From: Pararge aegeria
Lineage: Eukaryota; Arthropoda; Insecta; Lepidoptera; Nymphalidae
DNA length: 64,000 nt
Assembly: GCF_905163445.1 (NCBI RefSeq)
Contig: NC_053196.1
Span: 13,293,501-13,357,500, forward strand
Direction of reading: 5' to 3'
In this document: positions 52,647-61,629 of the stretch, in pieces
How the letters are laid out: every line of letters starts with the position of its first letter
Numbering within the stretch: the first letter of the stretch is position 1
Program-made: the position numbers and the translations under genes
Notes under the pieces: model-generated
Told to the model about the DNA's origin: nothing
The model's database searches: none
What the model saw: the letters and a program-made list of their open reading frames with translations, nothing else

Positions 52647-53194
52647 CACATAATATATGAGTAAAAAAATTTACATTTCGTTTTTGTTCTTAACATTTGT
52701 ACATGGTATTTACCAACATATATTGATTTAATATGTTGCTACTGGCACATAAATCACTGGAGAGCTGCCAAATTATAGAATTTACTGTACATTCGAATTA
52801 AATAGTTTCAAAACAAGGGGAGTAACGGCGGCTCTTAGAATAATATTACGACTTTGTATTCTTAAAACACACTAGTTTTTCGTCAGTGATATTTAAGTCT
52901 AAGCAGCGTCCCAATAACGCTTACTGTCTTGCATGGTCCATCCCTAATGCTGCGCGCAAGCATTGAAACAAAAACATACGGTTAGAATTTAGACAATTTT
53001 AAAATTTAAATTCTAGGGAATAAGGTTCAGAGTTATTACTAAATGGAACATAAAGGTGGTTTGCCCACCGTACTGCAGACAAAAGCCGAGGATCGCCCGC
53101 TAAGCATTTATTGAAATGCAGTGCATGCAGTAATTTATGAGATAAATTTAATGTATAAGAGCCCTTTTCAAAGAATTATCGAAAAGGGTTATCG

Positions 53195-53400
53195 AGTCTA
53201 CCGGTGATCCTAGAGCGGGCAGTTACCTTGGCCAACGAATTAGTTTGGCCATCCAGAGGGGAAATGCTGCCAGCATCTTAGGAACTGTGCCTCGCTGCGG
53301 TGGTTTCGAGGACGTTTTAGATTTTATTTAGTTTTTAAATAGTTTATTTTAGGTTATAGTTATGTATTAATAAAAATTGAATTATTATTTAAAATTGGTT
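53195..53400 (+). mobile_element. LINE-K C-terminus and 3' UTR
   Basis: From 53203 the frame reads GDPRAGSYLGQRISLAIQ, RGNAASILGTVP, then FEDVLDFI and a stop at 53329. PRAG-x-L-x-QR-SLA-QRGNA is a recurring C-terminus of lepidopteran non-LTR proteins; I am unsure of the clade. Only about 42 codons remain. An inverted relative lies at 28840-29050. Confidence 0.7.
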
Positions 53401-53514
53401 GTTATAAATGCATATTAAAATTAAAATTTGGTTTTTACCGGAAGGTGTTACATTTACAGGCTTGTTTATTTATTTCAAGAAAGTAGTGTATCTAATGGAT
53501 ATTTATAAATAAAT

Positions 53515-53760
53515 AATTAAATATACTATGACAGTACACACATCGCCATCTAGCCCCAAAGTAAGCTTGTGTTATGGGTACTAAGATGACTGATCAATTT
53601 TTTTTATGAATAATATACATAAATACTTATCATATACATATAAACACCCAGACACTGAAAAACATTCATGTTCATCACACAAACATTTTCAAGTTGTGGG
53701 AATCGAACCCACGGCCTTAGACCCAGATAGCAGGGTCGCCCACTTCGCCAATCGGCCGTC
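53515..53760 (-). mobile_element. SINE-A, nearly full length
   Basis: Antisense: ACACATCGCCATCTAGCCCC, AAAGTAAGCTTGTG, ACACCCAGACACTG, TTGTGGGAATCGAACCCACG (B-box complement) and CGCCAATCGGCCGTC. AATGGATAT on the left and ATTGGATAT on the right may be the target-site duplication. Confidence 0.88.
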
Positions 53761-53976
53761 ACATTGGATATCACGTTGGAAAGCTATTGAAAACACAAAT
53801 TGTCATCCAGCTAACATATATGAATACAGATCAGAATAACTTAAGCATCAAAACGAATCTATGTTTTAAACAGAATCATACACTCCACACATTTGGTATT
53901 TATGAGCATATCACGAACGAAGAAAGAAGAAGCGCCTAATCTAAGAAGATACCTAGGCATACACCAACCATTCACG

Positions 53977-54123
53977 CAGTGGCGTGCACTTCATGCATGC
54001 GCAAAAGCACTGCATACCCTAAAATTGCTATTACGAGTTATATACTCGTATAGGAGGATGATTTTCGCCATTTTATGCAATTTTCCTGCCGTATGCATAC
54101 CCTGGTAAGAAATCCAGTGCACA
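53977..54123. mobile_element. short hAT-type miniature element
   Basis: Begins CAGTGGCGTGCACTTCATGC and ends GGTAAGAAATCCAGTG near 54119. The flanks CATTCACG (53969-53976) and CATTTACG (54124-54131) match at 7 of 8 positions if four extra bases are counted at the right end. It contains a small inverted repeat around ACGAGTTATATACTCGT. Confidence 0.75.
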
Positions 54124-54134
54124 CATTTACGAAT

Positions 54135-54755
54135 AGTTATCAACTAACAGTTTGTGAAACATTTTTTGCTTTAAGTCATCGCTTAAATCAATAGGCATTC
54201 TATTTTGACGATGCCTAGGTTTATTGAAAGCGGACATAAGAACTGCTTTTAAGTATGAAACGTGAGGCAGTTCCTTAGTAAACGGCTGTAGTTTTATGTT
54301 AAAGTTGTACACATGCTGCATTTCTATGCATGGCTATTGAATCTATAAATTGTCATGCACACACCGAGTACGATAAATAATGCGGATCCAGATAACTCGC
54401 GTCGCACAATAATAACATATTATTGCGGTAATGCACTGTTTTGTCTCCATACAATAATCTATAATAGTTATGCTGGAACCCCGTAGTTCGATGTGGATAG
54501 ATAAAATTTCTCTTATTATAAATAGCGTGTATTTTGCTTTCATAATGTGTAGCCTTTAGTTACAACTTTGAGTTCCTGAACTAGTTACCATTTAGATGTC
54601 ACGTAGGTACTCGTATGTTTTTAGTACTCAGATGTTCACAAATAATAACAAAGAAAAACTTAATCATTGCAAAGCATTGTTAAATATATCACCGTGTGGT
54701 TCCTGATTATTTATGGGGTCAAAGCATTTTGTGACGAAAACTGTGCCATCTCTTC
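54135..54755. other. stretch without a recognised gene
   Basis: Two minus frames of 64 and 66 residues carry no motif I recognise. Confidence 0.35.
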
Positions 54756-54760
54756 ATATC

Positions 54761-55220
54761 TTCATCATTATATCAACCCATTACCAGTCCACTACAGGAC
54801 ACGGGTCTCTTCCCACTGTGGGAAGGGTGTAGGCCGTAGTCTACCACGCTGGCCTAGTGTCGATTGGTGGATTTCACTTCTTGCGTGGTGCTCTCAGGCG
54901 TGTTAGACCTCGACGGCCTCACTGAGCACTTCTTATGCGGAGGCCCGTGTACGCTGGTTGATAATGATGATTATTGTGAATAGTGGACACTAAATTATAA
55001 CCTACCCTTAGTACTCCTTTCTCCAACTAACATTTTATAATATAGAAAACAAAGACAGATCTAGTTTTCCTTTGAAAAGTCTATGGAGAACTCTCAGGGA
55101 TGCAGGTGAAACAAGATATTTTAATTACTTAAAACGCGCATAACTTAGAAATGTTAATGGATTCGAACCCAGCCCTCGGAACGTGAAGCTGAAGTCCCAG
55201 CTACTGGGTTATCACCGCTT
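54761..55220 (-). mobile_element. SINE-B, interrupted by about 175 bp
   Basis: Antisense left part: TATATCAACCCATTACCAGT to GGTGCTCTCAGGCGTG (54902). Right part: GAGAACTCTCAGGGATGCAG (from about 55086) to GGTTATCACCGCTT. The intervening 54903-55085 begins TTAGACCTCGACGGCCTCAC and is unassigned. Confidence 0.75.
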
Positions 55221-55419
55221 TTGACGTCTCTTGATAAAAATATTGCAAATTTTGTCTCGAAGATTGTGTAAAAGAGTGTTTCACTAGTAAAATGTAACAG
55301 TTATTCCGGGTGGTTGGTAAGGACGAAGTTACCTAACTCAGCTTTAGTATAGGAGTTAACAGATAGAAGTCACTTAACGAAAGAGCGTTATGCCCCCTCC
55401 ATGCAATTAAAAACCACCT

Positions 55420-55755
55420 TTGTTATCAAGTCAACACCTTTGTTATGAACATCGCAAGTTCCCCCTCGCCTTTTTCCATCGAACCGCGAGGCACCGTAAG
55501 GATCTGCATCTCTACGTGGTTGATATACCGCGGACGCGTACGAAGCGCTTCGCATATTCGTTTCTGATCCGCACCGCTATGATCTGGAATGCCCTTGCAG
55601 CTTCCATTTTCCCCAGTACCTACAATATGAGTACCTTCAAATCAAGAGTGAATAGGCATCTTCTAGGCAAGCGCGCTCCGCCTGAGGCTGCATCATCGCT
55701 TATCATTAGGTGTGATTGCAATCAAGCGCTCGTCTATATCCATTAGAAAAAAAAA
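55420..55755 (+). mobile_element. LINE-J reverse-transcriptase C-terminus and 3' tail
   Basis: An open frame of 108 residues includes FHRTARHRKDLHLYVVDIPR, TRTKRFAYSFLIRTAMIWNA, LAASIFPSTYNMSTFKSRVN and RHLLGKRAPP. The pattern R-S-F-x-x-R-x-x-x-x-W-N-x-L-P/A-x-x-x-F-P and F-K-x-R-V-x-x-x-L is the usual end of CR1/Jockey-type and related insect non-LTR proteins. The start codon is arbitrary; the element is 5'-truncated. The tail GGTGTGATTGCAATCAAGCG, CTCGTCTATA-poly(A) is shared with SINE-C. Confidence 0.8.
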
Positions 55756-55769
55756 ATATCAATAGGATG

Positions 55770-56205
55770 GTCAACAACGTCAACCCTTTATGAGAAGGGT
55801 TTAGGCCACCACCACGCTGGCGAAGTGAGGATTGGTATACTTTACACGCCTTTTTTTTTTAATATACTGCGCGTAAGCGTAGCTTGTGTTATGGGTACTA
55901 AAATAGCTAATATAAAAATACTGAAATACATTCATGTTCATGACATAAAAAAATTCACTTATGGAAATCGAACCCACGGCCTTAGACTAAAAAAGCAGGG
56001 GTGCTGTCCACTGCGCCAACCTGTAAAACATTAAAGAGAACTCTCAGGTTTGCAGGTTTCCTCACGATGTTTTCCCTCACTATCTACGCAAGTGTTACTA
56101 CTTAATCGCTTAAAACGCACATAGCTTCGTCAGAGATGCGTGCCGGAGATCGAACTCGGTCTTATTGAAAGTAAGGCTTAACCGCTAGATAGGTTATAGG
56201 TATAT
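55770..56205 (-). mobile_element. SINE-B, split by SINE-A
   Basis: Antisense left part: GTCAACCCTTTATGAGAAGG, GTGAGGATTGGTATACTTTA, CACGCC. Right part: GAGAACTCTCAGGTTTGCAG, GTTTCCTCACGATGTTTTCC, GCGTGCCGGAGATCGAACTC. The break carries a SINE-A at 55861-56025. Confidence 0.8.
55861..56025 (-). mobile_element. SINE-A inserted in SINE-B
   Basis: Antisense: GCGTAAGCGTAGCTTGTGTT, ATGGGTACTAAAATAGC, ATTCATGTTCATGACAT, TGGAAATCGAACCCACGG (B-box complement) and CCACTGCGCCAACCTG. It begins after a T-run that ends the SINE-B left part. Confidence 0.8.
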
Positions 56206-56209
56206 GTAT

Positions 56210-56555
56210 CTATTGTGAATCGCGGAGTGCAATGCCACTGGATACAAGTGGCACGAGACTGTACAACAGTGATGGCGAAACTCCTTACAATACGAGTATT
56301 GTGATTTCATATTGTAAATCACTTTGTTTTTGTAAAATAAAAATCTTCGAAGAATGTCACAGAAACGTTAACGGTTGTAAACAACATAATAATCTGTGTG
56401 GTGTTGCGTCTAAAAATTAAATAAAATACAACACAGAAAAACATTAAAGCCTGGACTTCTGAAATATTATAAAGGCAGCTTATATCGTCGTATTCGTAAA
56501 ATGCAAAAATGCTATGTTTATTCATCTGTCCTTCTTTTACGTCCTCTAACTCAAT
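56210..56555. other. stretch without a recognised gene
   Basis: Opposed frames of 62 and 68 residues carry no motif. Confidence 0.35.
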
Positions 56556-56559
56556 AACC

Positions 56560-56650
56560 AGTCAACGTGATTTTTGGCATACTTAGAGTTATTTGAAAGG
56601 GCGGAGAGTAACTTAGGCTTCTGTGTTTAACCTGGATAAGTATTAGCGTG
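56560..56650 (+). mobile_element. Helitron body fragment
   Basis: GTGATTTTTGGCATACTTAG, TTGAAAGGGCGGAGAGTAAC, TTAGGCTTCTG matches 18587-18630 and 42075-42120. Ends are missing. Confidence 0.45.
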
Positions 56651-56717
56651 CAGTTATATGTAAGTATGTATGTAAAAACAATACACCCCACCAATCGATT
56701 TCTCTTGGTTTTCCCAA

Positions 56718-56850
56718 TCCTAAGGTTGCTTAGAAGAGATCGCTACTAAGCGATAAGGTCTCCTTTTGTATCCTACTTTTTATGTTGCCTCTTGTTGTGA
56801 CCATTTTTTATCTTTTTTGTGGTGTAGAAATAAAGTGTATAAATAAATGA
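56718..56850 (+). mobile_element. LINE-G 3' end
   Basis: CTAAGGTTGCTTAGAAGAGA, TCGCTACTAAGCGATAAGGT, then TTTTGTGGTGTAGAAATAAA and GTGTATAAATAAATGA. The hairpin arms are intact (56739-56744 and 56749-56754). Confidence 0.72.
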
Positions 56851-57384
56851 CCAGTTACCAAGAAGATTGTCAAAATATATAATAAACGGGGTCAAAAATG
56901 CTGGAAACAGCTAGCCCTCTGAACTAAGTTTGTCAAATGATAGTGTTCTTTACATTTTTCCTCGGCGTATCGTCTTAGCACACGTGCCAAAGGTTCGCGA
57001 CCCCTGCTATAGAATATAGAAATCTCCCCAAAAACTAGTAGAAGTCCACTGCTAGCTTGTTGGCATTAGTATTACTTGAAGGAAGCCACTGGCAGTCGCT
57101 AGTTATAAACAATATCCATGATTCATGCATACCGTTTTCAAAACAATACAATGTTACTGTCAACTTAATGGGCGAGATGTATGGAGGCAAATAAAGTAGA
57201 TATATAATAATAGAGATAAAGCTTTTAACTGAGATAAGTTGTGATCGATTGTGGGAACAGTTTGGATGGTGACAGTAAGTTGTATGAAGCGCCTGGTCCT
57301 TACTGCTTACCGTATGAGTGTGATAACATCGGTGTACTTGGAATAAAGCGATTTGATACTTACCTTACCTAGAACAAAGAAAAC

Positions 57385-57695
57385 TCATATTCAAAATTCA
57401 AAAATTCAAAATTTCTTTATTCATGTAGGCCTATCACAGGCACTTATGAAGCGTTCATAATTGTAAGGGGATGGTGATAACTTCATTCGCCAACTTAAAC
57501 CTAAAGCTACGAGGGTTCTAAACGCGCCCTGGTCTAAGAAGAGCCCACAACAAACTTAGTCGGGTTTTTTTTTATAACAAAAATCACACTATCTCTCAGT
57601 TTATTTATATTAAGCTATGAAGCTAGAGCAATTCACATCCAAGCTTTTTTATCGTTTAAGTAATCCTTAATAATATAATAGGACTCAAAGGTATG
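57385..57695 (-). mobile_element. LINE-E 3' end, longest copy
   Basis: ATTCAAAATTTCTTTATTCA, GTAGGCCTATCACAGGCACT, GCTACGAGGGTTCTAAACGC, GAAGAGCCCACAACAAAC and, further in, CATCCAAGCTTTTTTATCGT and AATATAATAGGACTC. It joins the two halves seen separately at 10066 and 6730. Confidence 0.7.
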
Positions 57696-57829
57696 TGCCG
57701 TTATTTCCTTTTTGAGGTTCCGCAAAATCTAGGAAACTCAATAATTTTAATTGTTGTTTGAGGTGCTGCATACGGAAAAAAAAAGTTTCACCAACTTTAT
57801 GGTATGGCTAATTTTCTTAGGCCCCATCC

Positions 57830-57970
57830 AGTTAAGTCACCGATTCGATTTCGTAACTAGATTGCGACCCTAACCGATTAGGTTAGTCCGATACCATCTT
57901 AGACTGTATCGACTTATGTGAGATTGCAGTCAACGGCTAAATTTTAGTGGAATTTAAAAAAAAAACAGTT
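57830..57970 (+). mobile_element. SINE-C, 3' end, eroded
   Basis: CCATCTTAGACTGTATCGAC, TTATGTGAGATTGCAGTCAA, CGGCTAAATTTTAGTGGAAT and an A-run. Confidence 0.65.
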
Positions 57971-58310
57971 AATGGTCTCGGATATAGGCTAAAAGAAGAG
58001 CTTTTTTTGAAATATCAAGACCGTCCAATCTCGCTATACTATCATGACGCACCTCATACATTATGCTGCTGGCATACATTATAATATAATCACATTCTCA
58101 TAATAACATCATTAGAATTAGTGCGCGTATAACCGCGACGTGTGCGGTCTGGGAGCAGTAGGATTGTCAACGATAAAAACGATAGTACAGGTTATAAGAA
58201 ACAGCGGTTTAAATCTATGTTAAGAATACAAATGCGAAAGTATGTCTGTTTGTTTCTTAGTTATCTATGCATGGTTCAACCACTGCTAGATTATTTATAA
58301 AGTTTAGCTC

Positions 58311-58360
58311 ACAGACAGCTTGCATTATGTAAATGGATATACATAATGCAAGCTGTCTGT
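58311..58360. repeat. perfect 21-bp hairpin
   Basis: The left arm, starting ACAGACAGCTTGCATTATG (58311-58331), and its exact complement (58340-58360) flank an 8-base loop. It lies within an old Helitron-like fragment (AATGCGAAAGTATGTCTGTT near 58229). Confidence 0.92.
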
Positions 58361-58364
58361 ATGT

Positions 58365-59245
58365 CTGTATGTAAGCTGTAGACTTTATCATGAATATCTG
58401 AAGGGTTCCTATTCAGATTGCTGAGTTAAATAAGGCTAAATACTAAATAGGTAACAAAGAGACACAGAATATACAAACGTACAACTTACAAGTCTTCTTT
58501 AATACTTTCAGCTAGCACGCGCACAAACATTCTCCTATTACATATTCACAGCGCGCACATCTATATTTTCTTTCAAATTAACCACAACCTGTAAGCTAAA
58601 ATCAATCTTATTTCAATAAACACAGGGGTTCAAAACAATTCAAGTGAGTTGTGTTCTACGACGGCTATAATAAAAAAAAACAGACAGACAACTTTGCATT
58701 AAAGGGGTTTGTTTTTACATCTTAAATACTATATTTATATAATAATTAGTTACTAATATCAATCTATATATCTATTTAAATACATTTACAGATAAACTCG
58801 CTGGTTAATTTATATTAATTATATTTTGTTCAATTTAAATTCAATCATTAAAGATTGTCATGGACCTTCGATTTAAGAGCACATATACTCGTATCTACAA
58901 AAAATTGTTTACAATTTTCAAAAAGTCCGGTCCGGTTACCTACACAAATATGAAAATAAAGACAGAGAAAAATAAACTAATCTTGCAGTCAATAACGGGC
59001 ATATCTGTACAGCTGCTAATCTTTGCAGGTTGTATATACTTCACAAATCGCTATTTTTCTATACCTTTAACCACAACGCAATGTTAAAAAGTCACGAATT
59101 AAGAACGTGTGTGGTACGCTTAATATCCTCTTAATAGGACGTGTGAGTAATTGTTGGAGGGTTTGTATGAATAAATCATATTTGACTTTCTCATGCGGGA
59201 TCCGGAAATGATAAGAGGTACCTCAATATCTTTGGAAACCTTACC
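58365..59245. other. AT-rich stretch without a recognised gene
   Basis: A 75-residue frame at 58860-59087 ends with one hydrophobic segment (SITGISVQLLIFAGCIYF) but has no recognisable family. Otherwise unremarkable. Confidence 0.35.
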
Positions 59246-59290
59246 TGTTTATGCAGTGGCGTGCATAGAGGGTATGCAGATTAATAACAA

Positions 59291-59692
59291 CTAGCTTTTG
59301 ACCGCGGCTTCGCTCACCTAAATCGGTAAATTTTAACTACAAAGGTTTAAAAAAATGTATTGGTAAAAATATGAACGTAAATGACTTAAAAATCAAAATT
59401 TCATCCCCATTGATGCCTTTCTAGTTGGAATTCGTGAAACACTTCTTTATATTTAATCGAAAACCTAAAATCAAAGTTTCATGGAATTGAATTGAAAAAT
59501 GAATTCATAAATGAAGGATTTTATACAAAATTTTATCCCCCATTTACCTCTCTGAGGGTTGAAATTTTCTTAGCGGATTTCTACATTGTTATAACTATCT
59601 GTATGTTAAATTTCAGCCGGATCCGTCAAGTGTTTACAGCTGTACGTTGATAGATCCGACAATCGGTCAGTCACCTTTGCCTTTTATATACT
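59291..59692 (-). mobile_element. Helitron inside the hAT element
   Basis: CTAG at 59291-59294 with T beyond it on the minus strand; inside, TTTTGACCGCGGCTTCGCTC (hairpin region), then ATTTCAGCCGGATCCGTCAA and GATAGATCCGACAATCGGTC. The 5' end runs into a LINE-G copy. Confidence 0.6.
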
Positions 59693-59697
59693 ATGAA

Positions 59698-59825
59698 ATG
59701 AAAATAAAAATACACTTTATTGTACACCTCACAGAAATGAAATTATAAACAAAAATAACACTAAATAAACACAGGTAACATGGGCGGCCTTATCGCTAAA
59801 AAGCCAGGCAACCCAACAAAGGAAA
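59698..59825 (-). mobile_element. LINE-G 3' end inside the hAT element
   Basis: GAAATGAAAATAAAAATACA, CTTTATTGTACACCTCACAG and GGGCGGCCTTATCGCTAAAA, AGCCAGGCAACCC. One hairpin arm has been lost by a small deletion. Confidence 0.65.
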
Positions 59826-59941
59826 CTACTTTGTATATAGATGAAGAAAATCACCCGAACAAGTTATAAAAACATTAGGTTAGGCTTTTTATAACTCTTA
59901 CAATGCCTATCCTTATGTTTTTTCAACCCGTACTGGAGATT

Positions 59942-60340
59942 TTATATATTTTTGACGGTTCTTTTATTATTTATATATAGTTATTTTTTTTTTAATTTGT
60001 ATTTATAGTAGTGTATTTGTATGTTTATATGTATGGAATATATATTTTATTTTTGTACATATCTTTAATATGTTATGTTTAAAAAAAAATCTATGTTATA
60101 TGTTTATTTTATGTTAATTTAGTTTAAAATCCTAATATTTCGCTAATGTTTGTTGTACCACCTACTAATTTCGTATAGCATTTTCTTGTATGCCTTTGGT
60201 TGCCTGGAAGAGATCGCTATTTAGCGATAAGGCCGCCAAATTGTACGTTCTACCTTATTGTGCTGTTGTATTTGTATCTCTGTAAATTTTCTCTGTGGTG
60301 TACAATAAAAGTGTATTCATTCATTCATTCATTCATCTGC
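59942..60340 (+). mobile_element. LINE-G 3' UTR with (ATTC)n tail
   Basis: T- and A-rich UTR, then GGTTGCCTGGAAGAGATCGC, TATTTAGCGATAAGGCCGCC and GTGGTGTACAATAAAAGTGT followed by five ATTC units to 60336. The hairpin arms (60213-60218 and 60223-60228) are intact. It is opposite in orientation to the LINE-G copy 120 bp away. Confidence 0.75.
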
Positions 60341-60379
60341 ATGCTTAGTGCATACCCTGTATGTACGCAGTTTATGTGA

Positions 60380-61510
60380 CTGACTGACTGTTTTTGTGGC
60401 GTGGGTGGTACAACGTACCAATACATTATAAGTGTAATGTTAAGTGGGAGTAAACTTCTCCTTCTTCCTGTTCCCTTGCTTGGATCGGTGGAAAAGTACA
60501 TTTTATCCCCTGTCAGTGTCAAAAATCGGAGGATAAAATTTTTTCTTCCTGCCTATGCTAGCCGTACAGAGCAGGATTAGCATGGCAGTAGTTGTTCCCT
60601 GGATTAGTTCTGTAACAAAAGCTATAAAACCACTTAAGCCAGTGAATGTTAGGGTCCTTTAATCGCCCTAAGTTGTTATACACACAATTAATATTATGGT
60701 AACGGTGATGAAGACAAGTAGATATATCAGAATGCAATAAATGAAATGATAAATCGAATAAAATGTCTTTTGGTATTTGTCCGTAAATGATAGCGAGAAT
60801 ATTGGCTCGTATACTTTCCTAAACGAATTTAAGTAGGCAGAGAGAGAATTCCGCAACAAATATGTCAACAACTTTAACCCTTCAAAACTCACGAGTTCAC
60901 ACCAAATAAACAACCCGTCAACGAGACCAAATAAACTCAATTTTCGTCGCGCCGCAAAATCTCTCGACATTTTCCCCAAAAACGTCCCATCCGGCCTACG
61001 TGCTCACATAGGGGTACCGTAGATACCGTATGGGTTGTCGTATGAACGCAACAGGTGGCCGCCCGTAGGGTTAAACGGTGCAGTGCCGCTCGAGGGAAAG
61101 ACTGCTCTACTGTTTTCCGTTTAGCAATTCATTAATACATTTATTTTAAATCTCATAAGTTAAAAACAGTGTATTTTGTTGCACATTTTTTTTTATGTAA
61201 ATGCAAAAATTAAAGCTTTGTTTCTCATTTAAAAACAATTGAAATCAATGATGTTAAATTCAAAAAAAAATCATCATAATCATCAGCTTCTACATAACTA
61301 ATCCCGGAGAAATACAAAAAAAAACACATTTTGGGCTGGGCAGTTAGGTAGCTACAATAGTCACTAAAATCTCCCTTATTGATAAAGTCCTTAACGCTAA
61401 TAACTGATAGTTACTTTTATCATTTTATAAAAGAAAAAGTACCTATATATATATACATACCTACCAATATTAACAACAATCGATCAACATTTTTTTAAAC
61501 CTGGAATACA
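60380..61510. other. repeat-poor block; candidate conserved non-coding DNA
   Basis: 60840-61110 is GC-balanced with CpG (CGTCGCGCCGCAAAATCTCT, AGGTGGCCGCCCGTAGGG, GTGCCGCTCGAGGGAAAG). A minus frame of 103 residues at 60668-60979 has a hydrophobic C-terminus (FIYCILIYLLVFITVTIILI) but no recognised family. No transposon landmark is seen. Confidence 0.3.
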
Positions 61511-61512
61511 AT

Positions 61513-61622
61513 ATGTTACTACGAAGTGACTTACAAAAAAAATTCGCTACGCTTCTGAGTCATATGTATGTTACTACGAAGTGACTTACAAAAAAAATTC
61601 GCTACGCTTCTGAGTCATATGT
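61513..61622 (+). repeat. perfect tandem duplication, 55-bp unit
   Basis: ATGTTACTACGAAGTGACTT through CGCTTCTGAGTCATATGT occurs at 61513-61567 and, without a single difference, at 61568-61622. Confidence 0.95.
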
Positions 61623-61629
61623 TACAGGT

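Larger units (their letters stand above)
59254..60371. mobile_element. hAT-type element broken up by a Helitron and two LINE-G copies
   Basis: Left end CAGTGGCGTGCATAGAGGG at 59254; the hAT interior resumes at 59838-59945 (GATGAAGAAAATCACC, TTATAACTCTTACAATGCC, CGTACTGGAGATTTT); the right end ATCTGCATGC...GTGCATACCCTG, TATGTACGCAG finishes near 60370. TGTTTATG precedes the left end and TTTATG follows the right, an eroded target-site duplication. The three insertions are annotated separately. Confidence 0.72.

Noticed and set aside
58860..59087. 75-residue frame with one membrane-like segment
   Set aside because: Short, isolated and without homologues I recognise.
60668..60979. 103-residue minus-strand frame with a hydrophobic end
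   Set aside because: Hydrophobicity is easily produced by AT-rich sequence; no family resemblance and no supporting splice or promoter context.
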